Source: Myxococcales bacterium
GTDB lineage: Bacteria; Myxococcota_A; Polyangia; Palsa-1104; JAEUJZ01
Assembly: GCA_016794365.1 (NCBI GenBank)
Contig: JAEUKB010000002.1
Span: 62,001 to 126,000, forward strand
DNA length: 64,000 nt
Direction of reading: 5' to 3'
A model generated the notes under the pieces. The model was not told the origin of the DNA. It worked only from the letters and a program-made list of their open reading frames with translations, and did not search any database. This document shows positions 9,499-18,183 of the stretch, in pieces (the first letter of the stretch is position 1; every line of letters begins with the position of its first letter). Made by a program: the position numbers and the translations under genes.

Positions 9499-10515
9499 TT
9501 ACTTTTTGCGCAGCACGGGATGACGGATGTCGAACTTGGGCATCCGGGTGGACTCGCAGTTTGGACCAAAGCCCGCTGCGTCGAAGTGATAGGTCAGATC
9601 GCCTTTGGACAGGCCGCCGCCGGTTTCGACCTTCAGATCGTGCTCTTGTGCGCGCGCCGGAGAGCAGTACGACAAAAGATAGAAGCTCTTGGTGTAGGCC
9701 TCGACGCGGCTCGCGATCGCATCGAAGGCTTTGGCGAGCGCGGCAGGATCGGTGCTGAGAAACGATGCGGTGCGGCCAATGTTGCGCAGCTCGCCGCTGT
9801 CGATTTCCTTGCCGACGCCGATGACGTACAGCGCGGTGTCTTTGCTCTGTGCGTCTTCGAGCGCCTTGTCCACCTCGGGACGCAGCACCCGCTTGGCGCG
9901 ATCGGTTCCGTCGGTAAACACCACCAGCGAGCCGAACTTGAGCGGCGTCTGTGCGTGCTCCAGCGCTTTGTCGAGCACCTTCAGCCCTTCTACCACCGCG
10001 CCGTTGAGGTTCGTAGACGGATCGCGACCCTTGAACGAACCGAGCCGCTCGGCTGCTGCGCGAACTCCACCTTCCCCGTCGGTAAAACCGATGATCGGGA
10101 AGATCTCTTTGCTGCCGTCGAAGCCGTAGATCGCAACCTTTTGCAGGGTGCCAACGCGATCGGCAAAGCTCTGGACCGCAGGCTTAAGCTGATCCATCGC
10201 GCCCGACTGCGTAATGCTTCCCGATAGATCGACGAGCAGCAGCGTGTAGTGAACCGCCGCCACCTCGGGATTGAGGATCGTCTGCTTCGACTCATAGACC
10301 GATACAAGTCCCTTGTCTTCGTAGATTCGGAACTTGTCCGCCGTCAGGTTCGGGACCGGATTTCCCCCCGAGTCCGTCACAGAAAAATACACCGCGACCT
10401 GGCTCGGCTTCATCACCGCCGCGTTATAGAGCGTCAGCTTCAAGCACCCAGAACCAGCCCACAGCAGCGCCAGTGCCGAGCATCCCCGCAGCCAGCGCAA
10501 CGTCCTCGTCTTCAT
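9499..10515 (-). CDS. VWA-domain lipoprotein
   Basis: A 338-residue exported lipoprotein: signal ALALLWAGSGC with Cys at the lipobox, then an Ig-like stretch (VYFSVTDSGGNPVPNLTADKF) and a von Willebrand A domain. The MIDAS motif is intact: LLVDLSGSIT (DxSxS), a Thr/Ser in DPSTNLNG and VVFTDGTDRA (third Asp). Such domains bind Mg-dependent protein partners. Start 10515 follows GGGAGGA; an ATG 21 bases upstream is less likely. Last gene of the presumed operon running down from 12738, 65 bases after hemB. Confidence 0.85.
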   Translation of the reverse strand: MKTRTLRWLRGCSALALLWAGSGCLKLTLYNAAVMKPSQVAVYFSVTDSGGNPVPNLTADKFRIYEDKGLVSVYESKQTILNPEVAAVHYTLLLVDLSGSITQSGAMDQLKPAVQSFADRVGTLQKVAIYGFDGSKEIFPIIGFTDGEGGVRAAAERLGSFKGRDPSTNLNGAVVEGLKVLDKALEHAQTPLKFGSLVVFTDGTDRAKRVLRPEVDKALEDAQSKDTALYVIGVGKEIDSGELRNIGRTASFLSTDPAALAKAFDAIASRVEAYTKSFYLLSYCSPARAQEHDLKVETGGGLSKGDLTYHFDAAGFGPNCESTRMPKFDIRHPVLRKK

Positions 10516-10580
10516 GAGTCCTCCCGAGACAAACATGGGCTCGATCGTAGCGAGTTCCCGGCTGCTTGGATAGCCGAAGC

Positions 10581-11582
10581 TTAGCGCGTCCCTTGCGCCA
10601 GCCAGCGCGCCGCGTCTTTGGCGTGATAGGTCAAGATGATGCCAGCGCCCGCGCGACGAATCGAGGTCAGCACTTCCAGCACCGCTTGCTCTTCACCGAC
10701 GAGTCCTTTTTCGACCGCCGCTTTGAGCATCGCGTATTCACCCGACACGTTGTACGCCGCGAGCGGCAGATCCATCTCGTCCCGCAGCCGCGCAATCACA
10801 TCCAAGTACGACAGCGCGGGCTTGACCATCAGCACGTCGGCACCTTCGCCCTGATCGAGCATCGCTTCACGCACCGCTTCGTCGCTGTTCGCTGGATCCA
10901 TCTGATAGCTGCGGCGATGACCAAAGCCCGTAGACGTTCCAGCCGCCTGACGGAACGGACCGTAAAAGCAGCTCGCATACTTGGCCGAATACGCCATGAT
11001 TCCGACGTGCGAATAGCCTGCTTCGTCGAGCGCTTCTCGGCTCGCGGTGACAAAGCCATCCATCATTCCCGACGGAGCCACCATGTCCGCACCGGCTTTG
11101 GCCTGCGACACCACCACACGGCCCAGGTTTTCCAGCGTCGCGTCGTTATCGACATCCGGCCAGCCTGCGTCGGGCATCACCACACCACAGTGTCCGTGCG
11201 ATGTGTATTCGTCGAAACACGAGTCCAAGATGACCACCATTTCGGGACACGCGCGCTTGATGGCTCGACAGGCTTGCTGAACCAGTCCGTCGCCGTTCCA
11301 CGCATCACTGCCGACGCGATCTTTTTTCGCATCATCAATGGCGCCAAACAGGATCACCGACGGAATGCCAAGATCCAGACACTGCTTGGCTTCGATCACC
11401 GCTTGATCGACAGAGATCTGCGCTTGTCCGGGCATCGTCGCAATCGGCTTGCGAATGTCGCGACCGGGACAAATGAACATCGGATAGACCAGGTTTTCGA
11501 CGGACAGCCTCGTCTCACGGATCAGCTTGCGAAGTCCTTCGCTGCGTCGCATCCGTCGGGGCCTATATTCAGGAAACTGCAT
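10581..11582 (-). CDS. hemB: Delta-aminolevulinic acid dehydratase (porphobilinogen synthase)
   Basis: Condenses two 5-aminolevulinate molecules to porphobilinogen in tetrapyrrole synthesis. The Schiff-base lysines are in MAYSAKYASCFYGPFR and VLMVKPALSYLD, and the substrate loop GADMVAPSGMMDG is conserved. The metal-site loop reads DSCFDEYTSHGHCG, giving Cys-Asp-Cys at the three ligand positions, between the all-Cys zinc type and the Asp-rich magnesium type. Length 333 is normal. The ribosome site AAGGAG lies within the last codons of the upstream methyltransferase, so translation is probably coupled. Confidence 0.97.
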   Translation of the reverse strand: MQFPEYRPRRMRRSEGLRKLIRETRLSVENLVYPMFICPGRDIRKPIATMPGQAQISVDQAVIEAKQCLDLGIPSVILFGAIDDAKKDRVGSDAWNGDGLVQQACRAIKRACPEMVVILDSCFDEYTSHGHCGVVMPDAGWPDVDNDATLENLGRVVVSQAKAGADMVAPSGMMDGFVTASREALDEAGYSHVGIMAYSAKYASCFYGPFRQAAGTSTGFGHRRSYQMDPANSDEAVREAMLDQGEGADVLMVKPALSYLDVIARLRDEMDLPLAAYNVSGEYAMLKAAVEKGLVGEEQAVLEVLTSIRRAGAGIILTYHAKDAARWLAQGTR

Positions 11583-11590
11583 AACTGGGC

Positions 11591-12241
11591 CTACTCCTTT
11601 GAGGTTTCAGAAGGCTTTCGCACCACCGCGATGAAGCCAAGACCGTCGAGCGTTTCGTCCAAGCGCTCCCAGACAAAGCCGTGCTTGTGCAAAAGCTCTC
11701 GCAATTCGTCGCGCGCAAACTGGCCAAAGCCCGTCGAAAACACCCGCCACAGCAGCATCGACAGCCGAAACTGAAACGGACCCTTCATGGAAGGAACCAC
11801 CGTCACGGTTCCGGCTCGGTTCGGTTCGAGCATCACGTAGTGACCGCCGGGCTTGAGCACCCGAAACATCTCGCGCAGTCCCGCGTCGCGATTGCCGAGC
11901 AGATACAGAAAGCTGTGATGCGTGATGATGTCGAAGCTTTCGTCGGCAAACGGCAGGTGCGTCACGTCACCGTGAACCAGCGGAAACTGCTGACCCGACA
12001 GCGGCAGATAGCGACGCGCGTGACGAAGCATCTCTGCCGAAAAGTCGAGTCCGACGAGCCACAGATCTGGACGCTGCTCCAAGATGCCGATGCCCGACAC
12101 ACCCGGACCGATGCCCAGATCCAGCACCGCCAGCTTGCGTCCCAGCGACGGAGGAAAGTGCTCTGCCAGGCTGCCGCAGTGCTTGCGCCAGACCTCGTGC
12201 CAGGTCATCCACGCATAAAAGCGCGCGCCGATCGTAAACAA
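11591..12241 (-). CDS. SAM-dependent methyltransferase in the hemB operon
   Basis: A 216-residue class I methyltransferase: motif I VLDLGIGPGVSGIGILE, motif II LVGLDFSAEMLRHA, then GDVTHLPFADESFDII and VLKPGGHYVMLEPNRAG. It is close to the Methyltransf_11 group. The start used is TTG at 12241 (LFTIGARFYAW); the frame is open further upstream without a better start codon, so the N-terminus is uncertain. It sits 38 bases after the DUF6918-like gene and 8 bases before hemB. A role in tetrapyrrole or quinone modification would fit the neighbour but is only inferred. Confidence 0.82.
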   Translation of the reverse strand: MFTIGARFYAWMTWHEVWRKHCGSLAEHFPPSLGRKLAVLDLGIGPGVSGIGILEQRPDLWLVGLDFSAEMLRHARRYLPLSGQQFPLVHGDVTHLPFADESFDIITHHSFLYLLGNRDAGLREMFRVLKPGGHYVMLEPNRAGTVTVVPSMKGPFQFRLSMLLWRVFSTGFGQFARDELRELLHKHGFVWERLDETLDGLGFIAVVRKPSETSKE

Positions 12242-12279
12242 GACGCGGCTGATGACGTGGCGGATGCGAACCAGCGCGC

Positions 12280-12738
12280 TCAGGCGGCCACCTTGGCGCT
12301 GTGCTTTTCAATCAGCCGAGCAATGCCGGGAATCGCTTCTTCGACATGCTTTTTCGCCGTCGGGCGAAGCTTTTCATAGGTCTTCTTGACCGACTGATTT
12401 TGCGCTCTTTGTGCGCGCTGATCGGTGATTCCAAGCAGCGCTTCGGCGATCGTTCCGCTCTGCTCGGCAAAGTAGCTGGGCAGCGATCGGCCCGTCGTCT
12501 TGTTCGCTTGATAAAACGGATCGAGCCGCGTCGAAAAGTCATCCAGCATGTGATCCATGGCCTCGGCGATAAAGCCTGGCTTGACCGCTTTGACGATCGC
12601 GAACGCACCCTTGATGGCGATGCCCGACAGGCCGCCTTTTTTCGACACTTCTTCCTCGATGAGGATCACACAGTCAGCGACCACGGCTTTGCGTCGCGTC
12701 GCTTCGGTCAGGATCTCTGGCAGGGTTAGGGTAGACAC
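12280..12738 (-). CDS. DUF6918-like helical protein
   Basis: A 152-residue, largely helical cytosolic protein beginning at GTG 12738 behind GAGGAGAA. The pattern (ILTEATRRKAVVADCVILIEEE, LSGIAIKGAFAIVKAVKPGF, then FAEQSGTIAEALLGITDQRA and LRPTAKKHVEEAIPGIARLIEKH) matches what I recall of DUF6918, a family found mainly in Myxococcota. No catalytic motif is visible. It heads the minus-strand run with a methyltransferase, hemB and a VWA lipoprotein. Function unknown; the family name is from memory of the pattern. Confidence 0.65.
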   Translation of the reverse strand: MSTLTLPEILTEATRRKAVVADCVILIEEEVSKKGGLSGIAIKGAFAIVKAVKPGFIAEAMDHMLDDFSTRLDPFYQANKTTGRSLPSYFAEQSGTIAEALLGITDQRAQRAQNQSVKKTYEKLRPTAKKHVEEAIPGIARLIEKHSAKVAA

Positions 12739-12965
12739 GTTAGGTTCTCCTCGAAGTAATCGTCGTCGGACGGTGCCCGATGCGAAGCAGGCAGTGTTAC
12801 CCTGGCCCCGTCACCAGCGCAAGCGGCGAGTGAACAGCCACAAGACCCCAAGCCAGGCCTCGCCGCAGACGCCAAGCACGTTGCGTCATCGACGACAGAA
12901 GCCGAGCTGCGCGACAGCGACCGCGAAAATTTGGGCTTTGCCAAGATGCGGCTAAAGTGGTCGTT

Positions 12966-13334
12966 ATGAAGACCCTTCTGCCCATTGCGCTCCTTCTGGT
13001 CACAGCACTCGCCAGTGGCTGTCGTAAGTCAGATCAAGCCGTGCCCGCTGCATCGGGAACTGGTCCGCGTCGCATCGAAGTCACCGTCAGCAACCAAGGC
13101 TTTACGCCACCTCGTGTCGTCGGACGTCCCGGCGAAGATCTCACGCTGAGCTTCCGCTACGACAAAAGTGCCGGTGAGTGCGGTCGAGAAGTTGTCCTTC
13201 CAGCCCAGAACATCAAAAAGACGCTGACCGAGGACAAACCAACCGAAATCGCGCTGCATCTGCCACAGGAAAAAGGCGAAGTCACCTTCACCTGCGGCAT
13301 GAACATGCTACGAGGTGCCATCGTCGTCGAGTAA
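12966..13334 (+). CDS. Cupredoxin-domain lipoprotein
   Basis: A 122-residue exported protein: MKTLLPIALLLVTALASGC is a lipoprotein signal with lipobox ASGC. The mature part is a cupredoxin_1-type beta sandwich (EVTVSNQGFTPPRVVGRPGEDLTLSF) ending in VTFTCGMNMLRGAIVV. The C-G-M-N-M segment supplies the Cys and Met expected of a copper loop, but the usual His between them is absent; GECGRE earlier may supply another thiol. Likely role: periplasmic copper binding or electron transfer. Start ATG 12966 chosen because it begins the signal peptide; a GTG lies 9 bases upstream. Alone between divergent and convergent neighbours. Confidence 0.85.
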   Translation: MKTLLPIALLLVTALASGCRKSDQAVPAASGTGPRRIEVTVSNQGFTPPRVVGRPGEDLTLSFRYDKSAGECGREVVLPAQNIKKTLTEDKPTEIALHLPQEKGEVTFTCGMNMLRGAIVVE

Positions 13335-13346
13335 AATCCTCGACGA
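13324..13346. other. 8-bp inverted repeat over the cupredoxin stop codon
   Basis: TCGTCGAG (13324-13331) pairs with CTCGACGA (13339-13346) across a 7-base loop that contains the stop codon. No T-run follows, so if it ends transcription it does so weakly; it lies between two convergent genes (cupredoxin and cspA). Confidence 0.4.
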
Positions 13347-13360
13347 GCGGCACCGCCAAA

Positions 13361-13570
13361 CTAGACGGTCGTTACGTTGACCGCCGACGGACCTTTCGGA
13401 CCGTTTTCTACATCAAACTCAACGCGCTGACCTTCCGCGAGCGTGCGGAAGCCTTGGCTGTTGATCGCCGAGAAGTGGACGAACAGATCTTTGCTGCCAT
13501 CCTCGGGAGTGATGAAGCCAAAACCTTTGGCGTCGTTGAACCACTTCACAGAGCCTTTGCTCCTAGCCAT
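13361..13570 (-). CDS. cspA: Cold shock protein, CspA family
   Basis: A 69-residue single CSD protein, an RNA/ssDNA chaperone of the cytosol. RNP1 is [11 protein letters not shown] and RNP2 is DLFVHFSAI, both intact; the C-terminal [20 protein letters not shown] is standard. Ribosome site TAGGAGA precedes ATG 13570. A perfect 15-bp inverted repeat sits just upstream of that ribosome site (13591-13605), which may control translation. Which of several CspA paralogues it is cannot be told. Confidence 0.96.
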   Translation of the reverse strand: MARSKGSVKWFNDAKGFGFITPEDGSKDLFVHFSAINSQGFRTLAEGQRVEFDVENGPKGPSAVNVTTV

Positions 13571-13590
13571 TTTTTCTTAGTCTCCTATCG

Positions 13591-13605
13591 GTTGTTTGAA
13601 ACAAC
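13591..13605. promoter_or_regulatory. Inverted repeat in the cspA leader
   Basis: GTTGTTTGAAACAAC, two perfect 7-bp arms around one G, ends 21 bases upstream of the cspA ATG and directly before its ribosome site. It could be an operator or, less likely with a one-base loop, part of an RNA structure. Confidence 0.45.
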
Positions 13606-13753
13606 TCGCAGGCGTTCATACTCCGCCAAGGCCCACGTCGTAAAGAGGACCGCGCGCCTTGGCGTGGCTAGAAGCACAAAAAAGTGAGGGATCGTTGATC
13701 GCCCCGCTGCACAAAGTGCTTGCGAGCGGGGACTTGGGTTCTGCGCGAAGGGC

Positions 13754-16700
13754 TTACGGCTTGCGACGACGGCGAGACAGCCACAGCAGCGTCGAAGCAA
13801 TCAGACCGGACCACAGCGTCGGCGCGCTTGCGTCACCGATCGGGCCTCCCATCTGGCAGCCCGTCGCCGCGCCTGTGTTTGACGAGTCCACGGCCTTGAC
13901 GACCTCGATGGTGACCACGCCTTCGCGGGTCTGATTGCCGCCCTCTACCACGTACTTCAGACGAATCGTCGTCGGCTGATCCGGCGCTTGGAAGTTCACG
14001 TTGGCGGTATCGGGTCCCGACAGCTCCACGTTCGGTCCGTCCACCTGCGACCACTGCCAGCGGAGCGCGCCCGGAGCAGCCGTGATGGTTGGATCCAGTC
14101 GAACACGGACCCCAGCCGGAATGTTTCGTAGATCCGCTTGGGTCACCGCAAACACAGGAGCCGCTTTGCACACCGCCGTCGCACTGTGGATCACTTGCGA
14201 CTGGAACGGCGTCGAAGCAGCACCAGCGACGGTCACTTCATCAATGTCCCAGCCGTAGTCGCTCGAAAAGTCGTCGGTGCCGATGCGGAAGCGCACCTTG
14301 ATCTTCTTGCCCGCGAGCGCGGTGCCAAAGTTGATGCTGCTCGTCACCCAGTTGCCAATCGGAAAGCCAGCGCTCGCAGCGGTAAAGGCCGAACGACCAC
14401 GCAGCGGATTGAGGCTGGCACCACCGACGAGCGTTCCCGTATAGCCGCCCGTGACCATCACACCGGGAACGTCCTTTATATCGACCCAGGTCTTGTCATC
14501 CAGGCTGTATTCGATGACCGCACCGTCGTAGTAATCCGGCGGCGTCTTGGATGTGTCGGTCTCGAAGCTGTAGCGATGCTTGACCGATAGCGAAAAGTTA
14601 CCTGTGCCGACGTCAATTGGAGGCGAAGTCAGGTAGTGATCCGACGGACTGCCGGTGTCAGGACCGTAGAAGAGTCCCTCGTCTGGACTGACGATCTGCC
14701 GCCACGAATCCCCCGCCGTTTCATCAATGCCGTCGCTGACAGTCCAGTTGCTCGGACGACCGCTGAATGCATCCGTGGCCGACGAAGCCGCCTTGAGATC
14801 GTAGTTGCCCACGTCGATGAAGCTGGCTTTGGCGCGATCGTTGGGAACCGCGTTGTCACCGACGGCTTCCATGTCCAGTCGCACCGTCGTGATCTTGGTC
14901 GCACCCGACATCGAGGCTTTCACCAAGATCGTACGGCTCTCAAACGGTGCCATCGCAGGCAGCGCCACCGTCGCTGAAGTCTGTCCTTCCACCCGGACCG
15001 GACTTCCCGCCGGGACCGACACCTTCAGCGTTCCGTTTTGCAGATCTTTGTCGCCACCGTTGCGGATCGTGACCGACAGATAACCGCTCTCTCCGTTGTC
15101 AAAAACGCCGTCGCTGTCGCATGAAACCAGCGACTGATCGAGCTTGACTTCGTCGATAAATAGCGCCGCGCCCGTCTCAAAGCTTTCTTTGACACCTGCG
15201 TGATCGTTCGATTCGCTCGGCGGTGAGATCGCCCCGGCTCCGAGTCCGCGCTTGGCAAATCCATCGACGCACAGATCGTAGTCTTTGCGATCGCTTGCAA
15301 ACATCGCGAGCAGCATCGCGTCCCGCGCTTCGGTAAACGTCGGTGCCACCGGGGTCAGCTTCAGCGAAGCCACCAAATACCGTCGCATCCGCTCTTGCGC
15401 CTGCTGGAACGTGAGCCGGGTCTTGTCCTTGAGCAGCGCCGCGTAGCACTCCCACAGCGCCGCGTTCCAGACCTCGCCCGAGCTATGTACTTCCGAGTTG
15501 CCCGCGCCAGTGGCACCAAAGGCGGGTCTTGGCGTCGCAGGCAGCGCCACACCTTCTTCGATGTGCTTGAAGGTCAGCGGGTTTTTGGCCTTATCGGTCG
15601 AATACGGATAGCGCCGGATGCCTTCATAGAAGGCGTTGTTTCCGGTTTCCCATACCGACGGAGCGCCCGTTGGATACGCACCACTCCAGTTGGCGTTGGC
15701 CGGTGCCGTTTCGTCTTCTGGCCTGATGGTCATCAGCATCGCGACGAAGTCACTCCAGCCTTCGCCCATGCTGCGACCTTGGTTGTTCACCAGGCCCGAG
15801 CCGTTGCCGATCAAGCGGTTGGACAGGATGTGGCCCCACTCATGCGAAACAATCGTTCCGTCGAGAGAACCGTCACGCTCTGTCGATGTCGCGATGAGCT
15901 TCACCGTCACCGTTCCCGCTGCCGCAGCGGCACGGACCTTGGCTCCGTCTTCCAGGCTCAGACCTTGCGTCGGGATGGTGATCGTTGCGTCCGTCCCACC
16001 AATGCCCGGCGGTCCAGAGCCTGCCGCGTTGTTGGCGATCAGCACACCGATTGCACCGGCAAGCTGAGCGTTCTTCGACTTGACGACGAAGGTACAGTTG
16101 CCGCGATCGACGAGCGCAATCTTGCCCGCAACCGCCGCTGCGTTGGTCACCGCATCGCAGCCGTCCGTCGTGGAACCAGCCGGACCCGGCGCATCAGCCA
16201 GCGCAACCACACCGCCGGTCAGGTTGTAGGTTGTCGCACCGTACGGCGCACCTGAAGCGACGTATGTTCCTGCGATGCCCGCTGGTGCCAAAGCCTGCAT
16301 CCCCGCGTACGTCGCATCCCACAGATACATCTGGATACGCGGCATTCCACCGTCGGCAGGAGTGCTCGCGTTGGCGTTGTTTCTTCCGCCCGAGTCCTGC
16401 GCTTCGAGACGAATCGGATCGCCTTCGACGCCGCCTCGTCCATAGTTGACACGCTGCGGGTTCTGCGCCGATTCCGTCCAGCCCGCGTCGTAGGCCATGT
16501 CGTGCAGGTAATTGACGATGTAAAACAGGTTGGTCGCGACGGCGCGCTTGCTCGTGTCGTTGGCCGATGGCTTGGTGGTCGTCAAGTCAAAGCTGCGATC
16601 AAACACGCCCGGAGCCGTTGGCGTGACCAGCAAGTCTCCCGGAGAATATCCGTCGGGAAGCGCCTGATCGACGTAGGCCCAGCCGTTGTTGCCGTTTAGA

Positions 16701-17695
16701 TCCGTCGCTCCCGCTGGAAGCCACGGATCATTGCGACGGAACGGCAGGTTTTCGATCGTAATCAGCGTCGGATTCTGAAACGTCGGAGCCGACGAGTCAG
16801 GCGTCGCTTTCGGATACGGCGTATAGGCATTGCCTTGCGCGCCATCCCACGGAACAAATCCGGGTGCGCCGTCGCCGTAGACACGATAGCTGTACGCCAG
16901 GTCTTCGGTCAGGTTCTTTTCAAACAGCACCTTTGCGTCAATCGCCGACACAACATACGAGCGCATCACGCTGTCCGTCGAATCGGCTGGTGCGACATCC
17001 AGCTCAATGTAGTACGCCGGAATTAGGCCTTGGCTCGTCGGAAAATAGACACGACGACTGCGCGACTTTACGTCGGCCCGCGCGCCCGAACCCGATAGCT
17101 GCGCCACCAAGCGACGATTGCTGTAACCGGCAGCCGCTGGAACCGCTTCGCTGATCGACTGCGCTGACCCACGCTCGCCGGACAGGACGCGCAGCGCTGC
17201 TTCGACAGCCACTGCTTCATCGATCGCAAAGCGCTCGGACACCCGACGGAGCTTGTTTTCCAAGCGACCGCTCGCCAGCTTCGGCTGAAGCTCTCGATCC
17301 ATCGCGATGCTGATGCCGCTTAAAAAGACCGGCACCCCATCGACTTCTTGCTCGAAGCGCGCGATGAGCGGTCCGTTGCCCGCGTCGTGGACTTCGCGCA
17401 GCTTGGCCGTCGATACTGCTTCCTCGGTCAGCTTGTGACCTGATTCGATCCCGCGCAGCGTCGCCCACGCCACCTGTTCCGCCGAATCGGCCACCACCGG
17501 CTGACGCGCCGCCACAAACGACATCGTCGGAGCCGACTGTCTTTCGTGCAGCGCTTGCACCCGCACAGGCAGCGCCTTCTGCGGCTGAACCGACGGAGCA
17601 GCGGACGGCTCTACATCGTGCGTCCCGCAGGCTCCCAGCAAGCCGCAAAGAGTGCCCAAGAAGATTCGCGATCCAGCCCACTTTTTCTTCATCAT
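13754..17695 (-). CDS. Exported M36 (fungalysin) metalloprotease with PA domain and MYXO-CTERM-like tail
   Basis: A 1313-residue secreted zinc protease. After a lipoprotein-like signal (FLGTLCGLLGAC) comes an FTP/PepSY-type propeptide region (to about residue 250), then the M36 catalytic domain interrupted by a PA domain (ADAPGPAGSTTDGC to IPTQGLSLEDGAK). The zinc motif is VSHEWGHILSN (about residue 617), with the third ligand Glu in MGEGWSDFVAM. Beta-sandwich domains follow (TVSDGIDETAGDSW and an Ig/PKD-like repeat). The C-terminus has a Cys-Gly motif (TGCQMGG), one hydrophobic helix and RRRRK, like MYXO-CTERM sorting tails. Start 17695 follows AAGGAA. Probably degrades extracellular protein; the dual anchoring signals are odd. 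Confidence 0.92.
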   Translation of the reverse strand: MMKKKWAGSRIFLGTLCGLLGACGTHDVEPSAAPSVQPQKALPVRVQALHERQSAPTMSFVAARQPVVADSAEQVAWATLRGIESGHKLTEEAVSTAKLREVHDAGNGPLIARFEQEVDGVPVFLSGISIAMDRELQPKLASGRLENKLRRVSERFAIDEAVAVEAALRVLSGERGSAQSISEAVPAAAGYSNRRLVAQLSGSGARADVKSRSRRVYFPTSQGLIPAYYIELDVAPADSTDSVMRSYVVSAIDAKVLFEKNLTEDLAYSYRVYGDGAPGFVPWDGAQGNAYTPYPKATPDSSAPTFQNPTLITIENLPFRRNDPWLPAGATDLNGNNGWAYVDQALPDGYSPGDLLVTPTAPGVFDRSFDLTTTKPSANDTSKRAVATNLFYIVNYLHDMAYDAGWTESAQNPQRVNYGRGGVEGDPIRLEAQDSGGRNNANASTPADGGMPRIQMYLWDATYAGMQALAPAGIAGTYVASGAPYGATTYNLTGGVVALADAPGPAGSTTDGCDAVTNAAAVAGKIALVDRGNCTFVVKSKNAQLAGAIGVLIANNAAGSGPPGIGGTDATITIPTQGLSLEDGAKVRAAAAAGTVTVKLIATSTERDGSLDGTIVSHEWGHILSNRLIGNGSGLVNNQGRSMGEGWSDFVAMLMTIRPEDETAPANANWSGAYPTGAPSVWETGNNAFYEGIRRYPYSTDKAKNPLTFKHIEEGVALPATPRPAFGATGAGNSEVHSSGEVWNAALWECYAALLKDKTRLTFQQAQERMRRYLVASLKLTPVAPTFTEARDAMLLAMFASDRKDYDLCVDGFAKRGLGAGAISPPSESNDHAGVKESFETGAALFIDEVKLDQSLVSCDSDGVFDNGESGYLSVTIRNGGDKDLQNGTLKVSVPAGSPVRVEGQTSATVALPAMAPFESRTILVKASMSGATKITTVRLDMEAVGDNAVPNDRAKASFIDVGNYDLKAASSATDAFSGRPSNWTVSDGIDETAGDSWRQIVSPDEGLFYGPDTGSPSDHYLTSPPIDVGTGNFSLSVKHRYSFETDTSKTPPDYYDGAVIEYSLDDKTWVDIKDVPGVMVTGGYTGTLVGGASLNPLRGRSAFTAASAGFPIGNWVTSSINFGTALAGKKIKVRFRIGTDDFSSDYGWDIDEVTVAGAASTPFQSQVIHSATAVCKAAPVFAVTQADLRNIPAGVRVRLDPTITAAPGALRWQWSQVDGPNVELSGPDTANVNFQAPDQPTTIRLKYVVEGGNQTREGVVTIEVVKAVDSSNTGAATGCQMGGPIGDASAPTLWSGLIASTLLWLSRRRRKP

Positions 17696-18183
17696 TTGTT
17701 CCTTGCCAAGTGGTTTTGGGTATGTGCGATACCCGATGGTGACCGTGTTGCTGTCTCTAATCAGGATTGGCAATACCTGTTTTGCGCGTGCTCACCGTGC
17801 ATGGTGCTACTGCCGTTATCGTAATCGTAAATCATACCTGGCATTCATTTGTGCGAATGAGATCACATTTTTTTACGGGAATTTCCGCAACATACCGAGT
17901 CCGCAGGACGCCAGTTCGCCCAGACCGATTCCAGCGAGGCTGATTGCGTGTGCGTCGTGACGGCATGTCGATCCCCAAGCGATACGGTTGCGTGAACGTC
18001 TGATGCCGCCACTTGCTCGGACGAACGGGCGACGGAGTGGTTTTTCCGAACCGCACGCGCCGCAAGCTGTTTGGTTTCGCACGCTTGTCACCGCCCAAGC
18101 CGCAGTCGCTCCGAGAGAGCATCCCGATGCAGCCGTTATTTGGGCGTCTCGAGAAGGAGCGTAGTAGACTGGCAAAAGTTCGC
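17696..18183. other. Intergenic region between divergent protease and TPR genes
   Basis: 488 bases without a supportable gene. The half next to the protease is A/T-richer (for instance 17820-17890) and probably holds its promoter. An inverted repeat at 17718-17734 lies in the protease leader. The half next to the TPR gene is open in its frame back to 18013, but the residues there look like random reading and an upstream ATG at 18127 would only lengthen the signal peptide. Confidence 0.6.
17718..17734. promoter_or_regulatory. Inverted repeat upstream of the M36 protease gene
   Basis: GGGTATGTGCGATACCC: two perfect 6-bp arms around a 5-base centre, ending 23 bases before the protease ATG. Candidate operator or leader hairpin; no regulator is identified. 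Confidence 0.4.

Noticed and set aside
10566..11774. Long plus-strand frame opposite hemB and the methyltransferase
   Set aside because: Arg/His-rich antisense reading of two well-supported genes; no family likeness.
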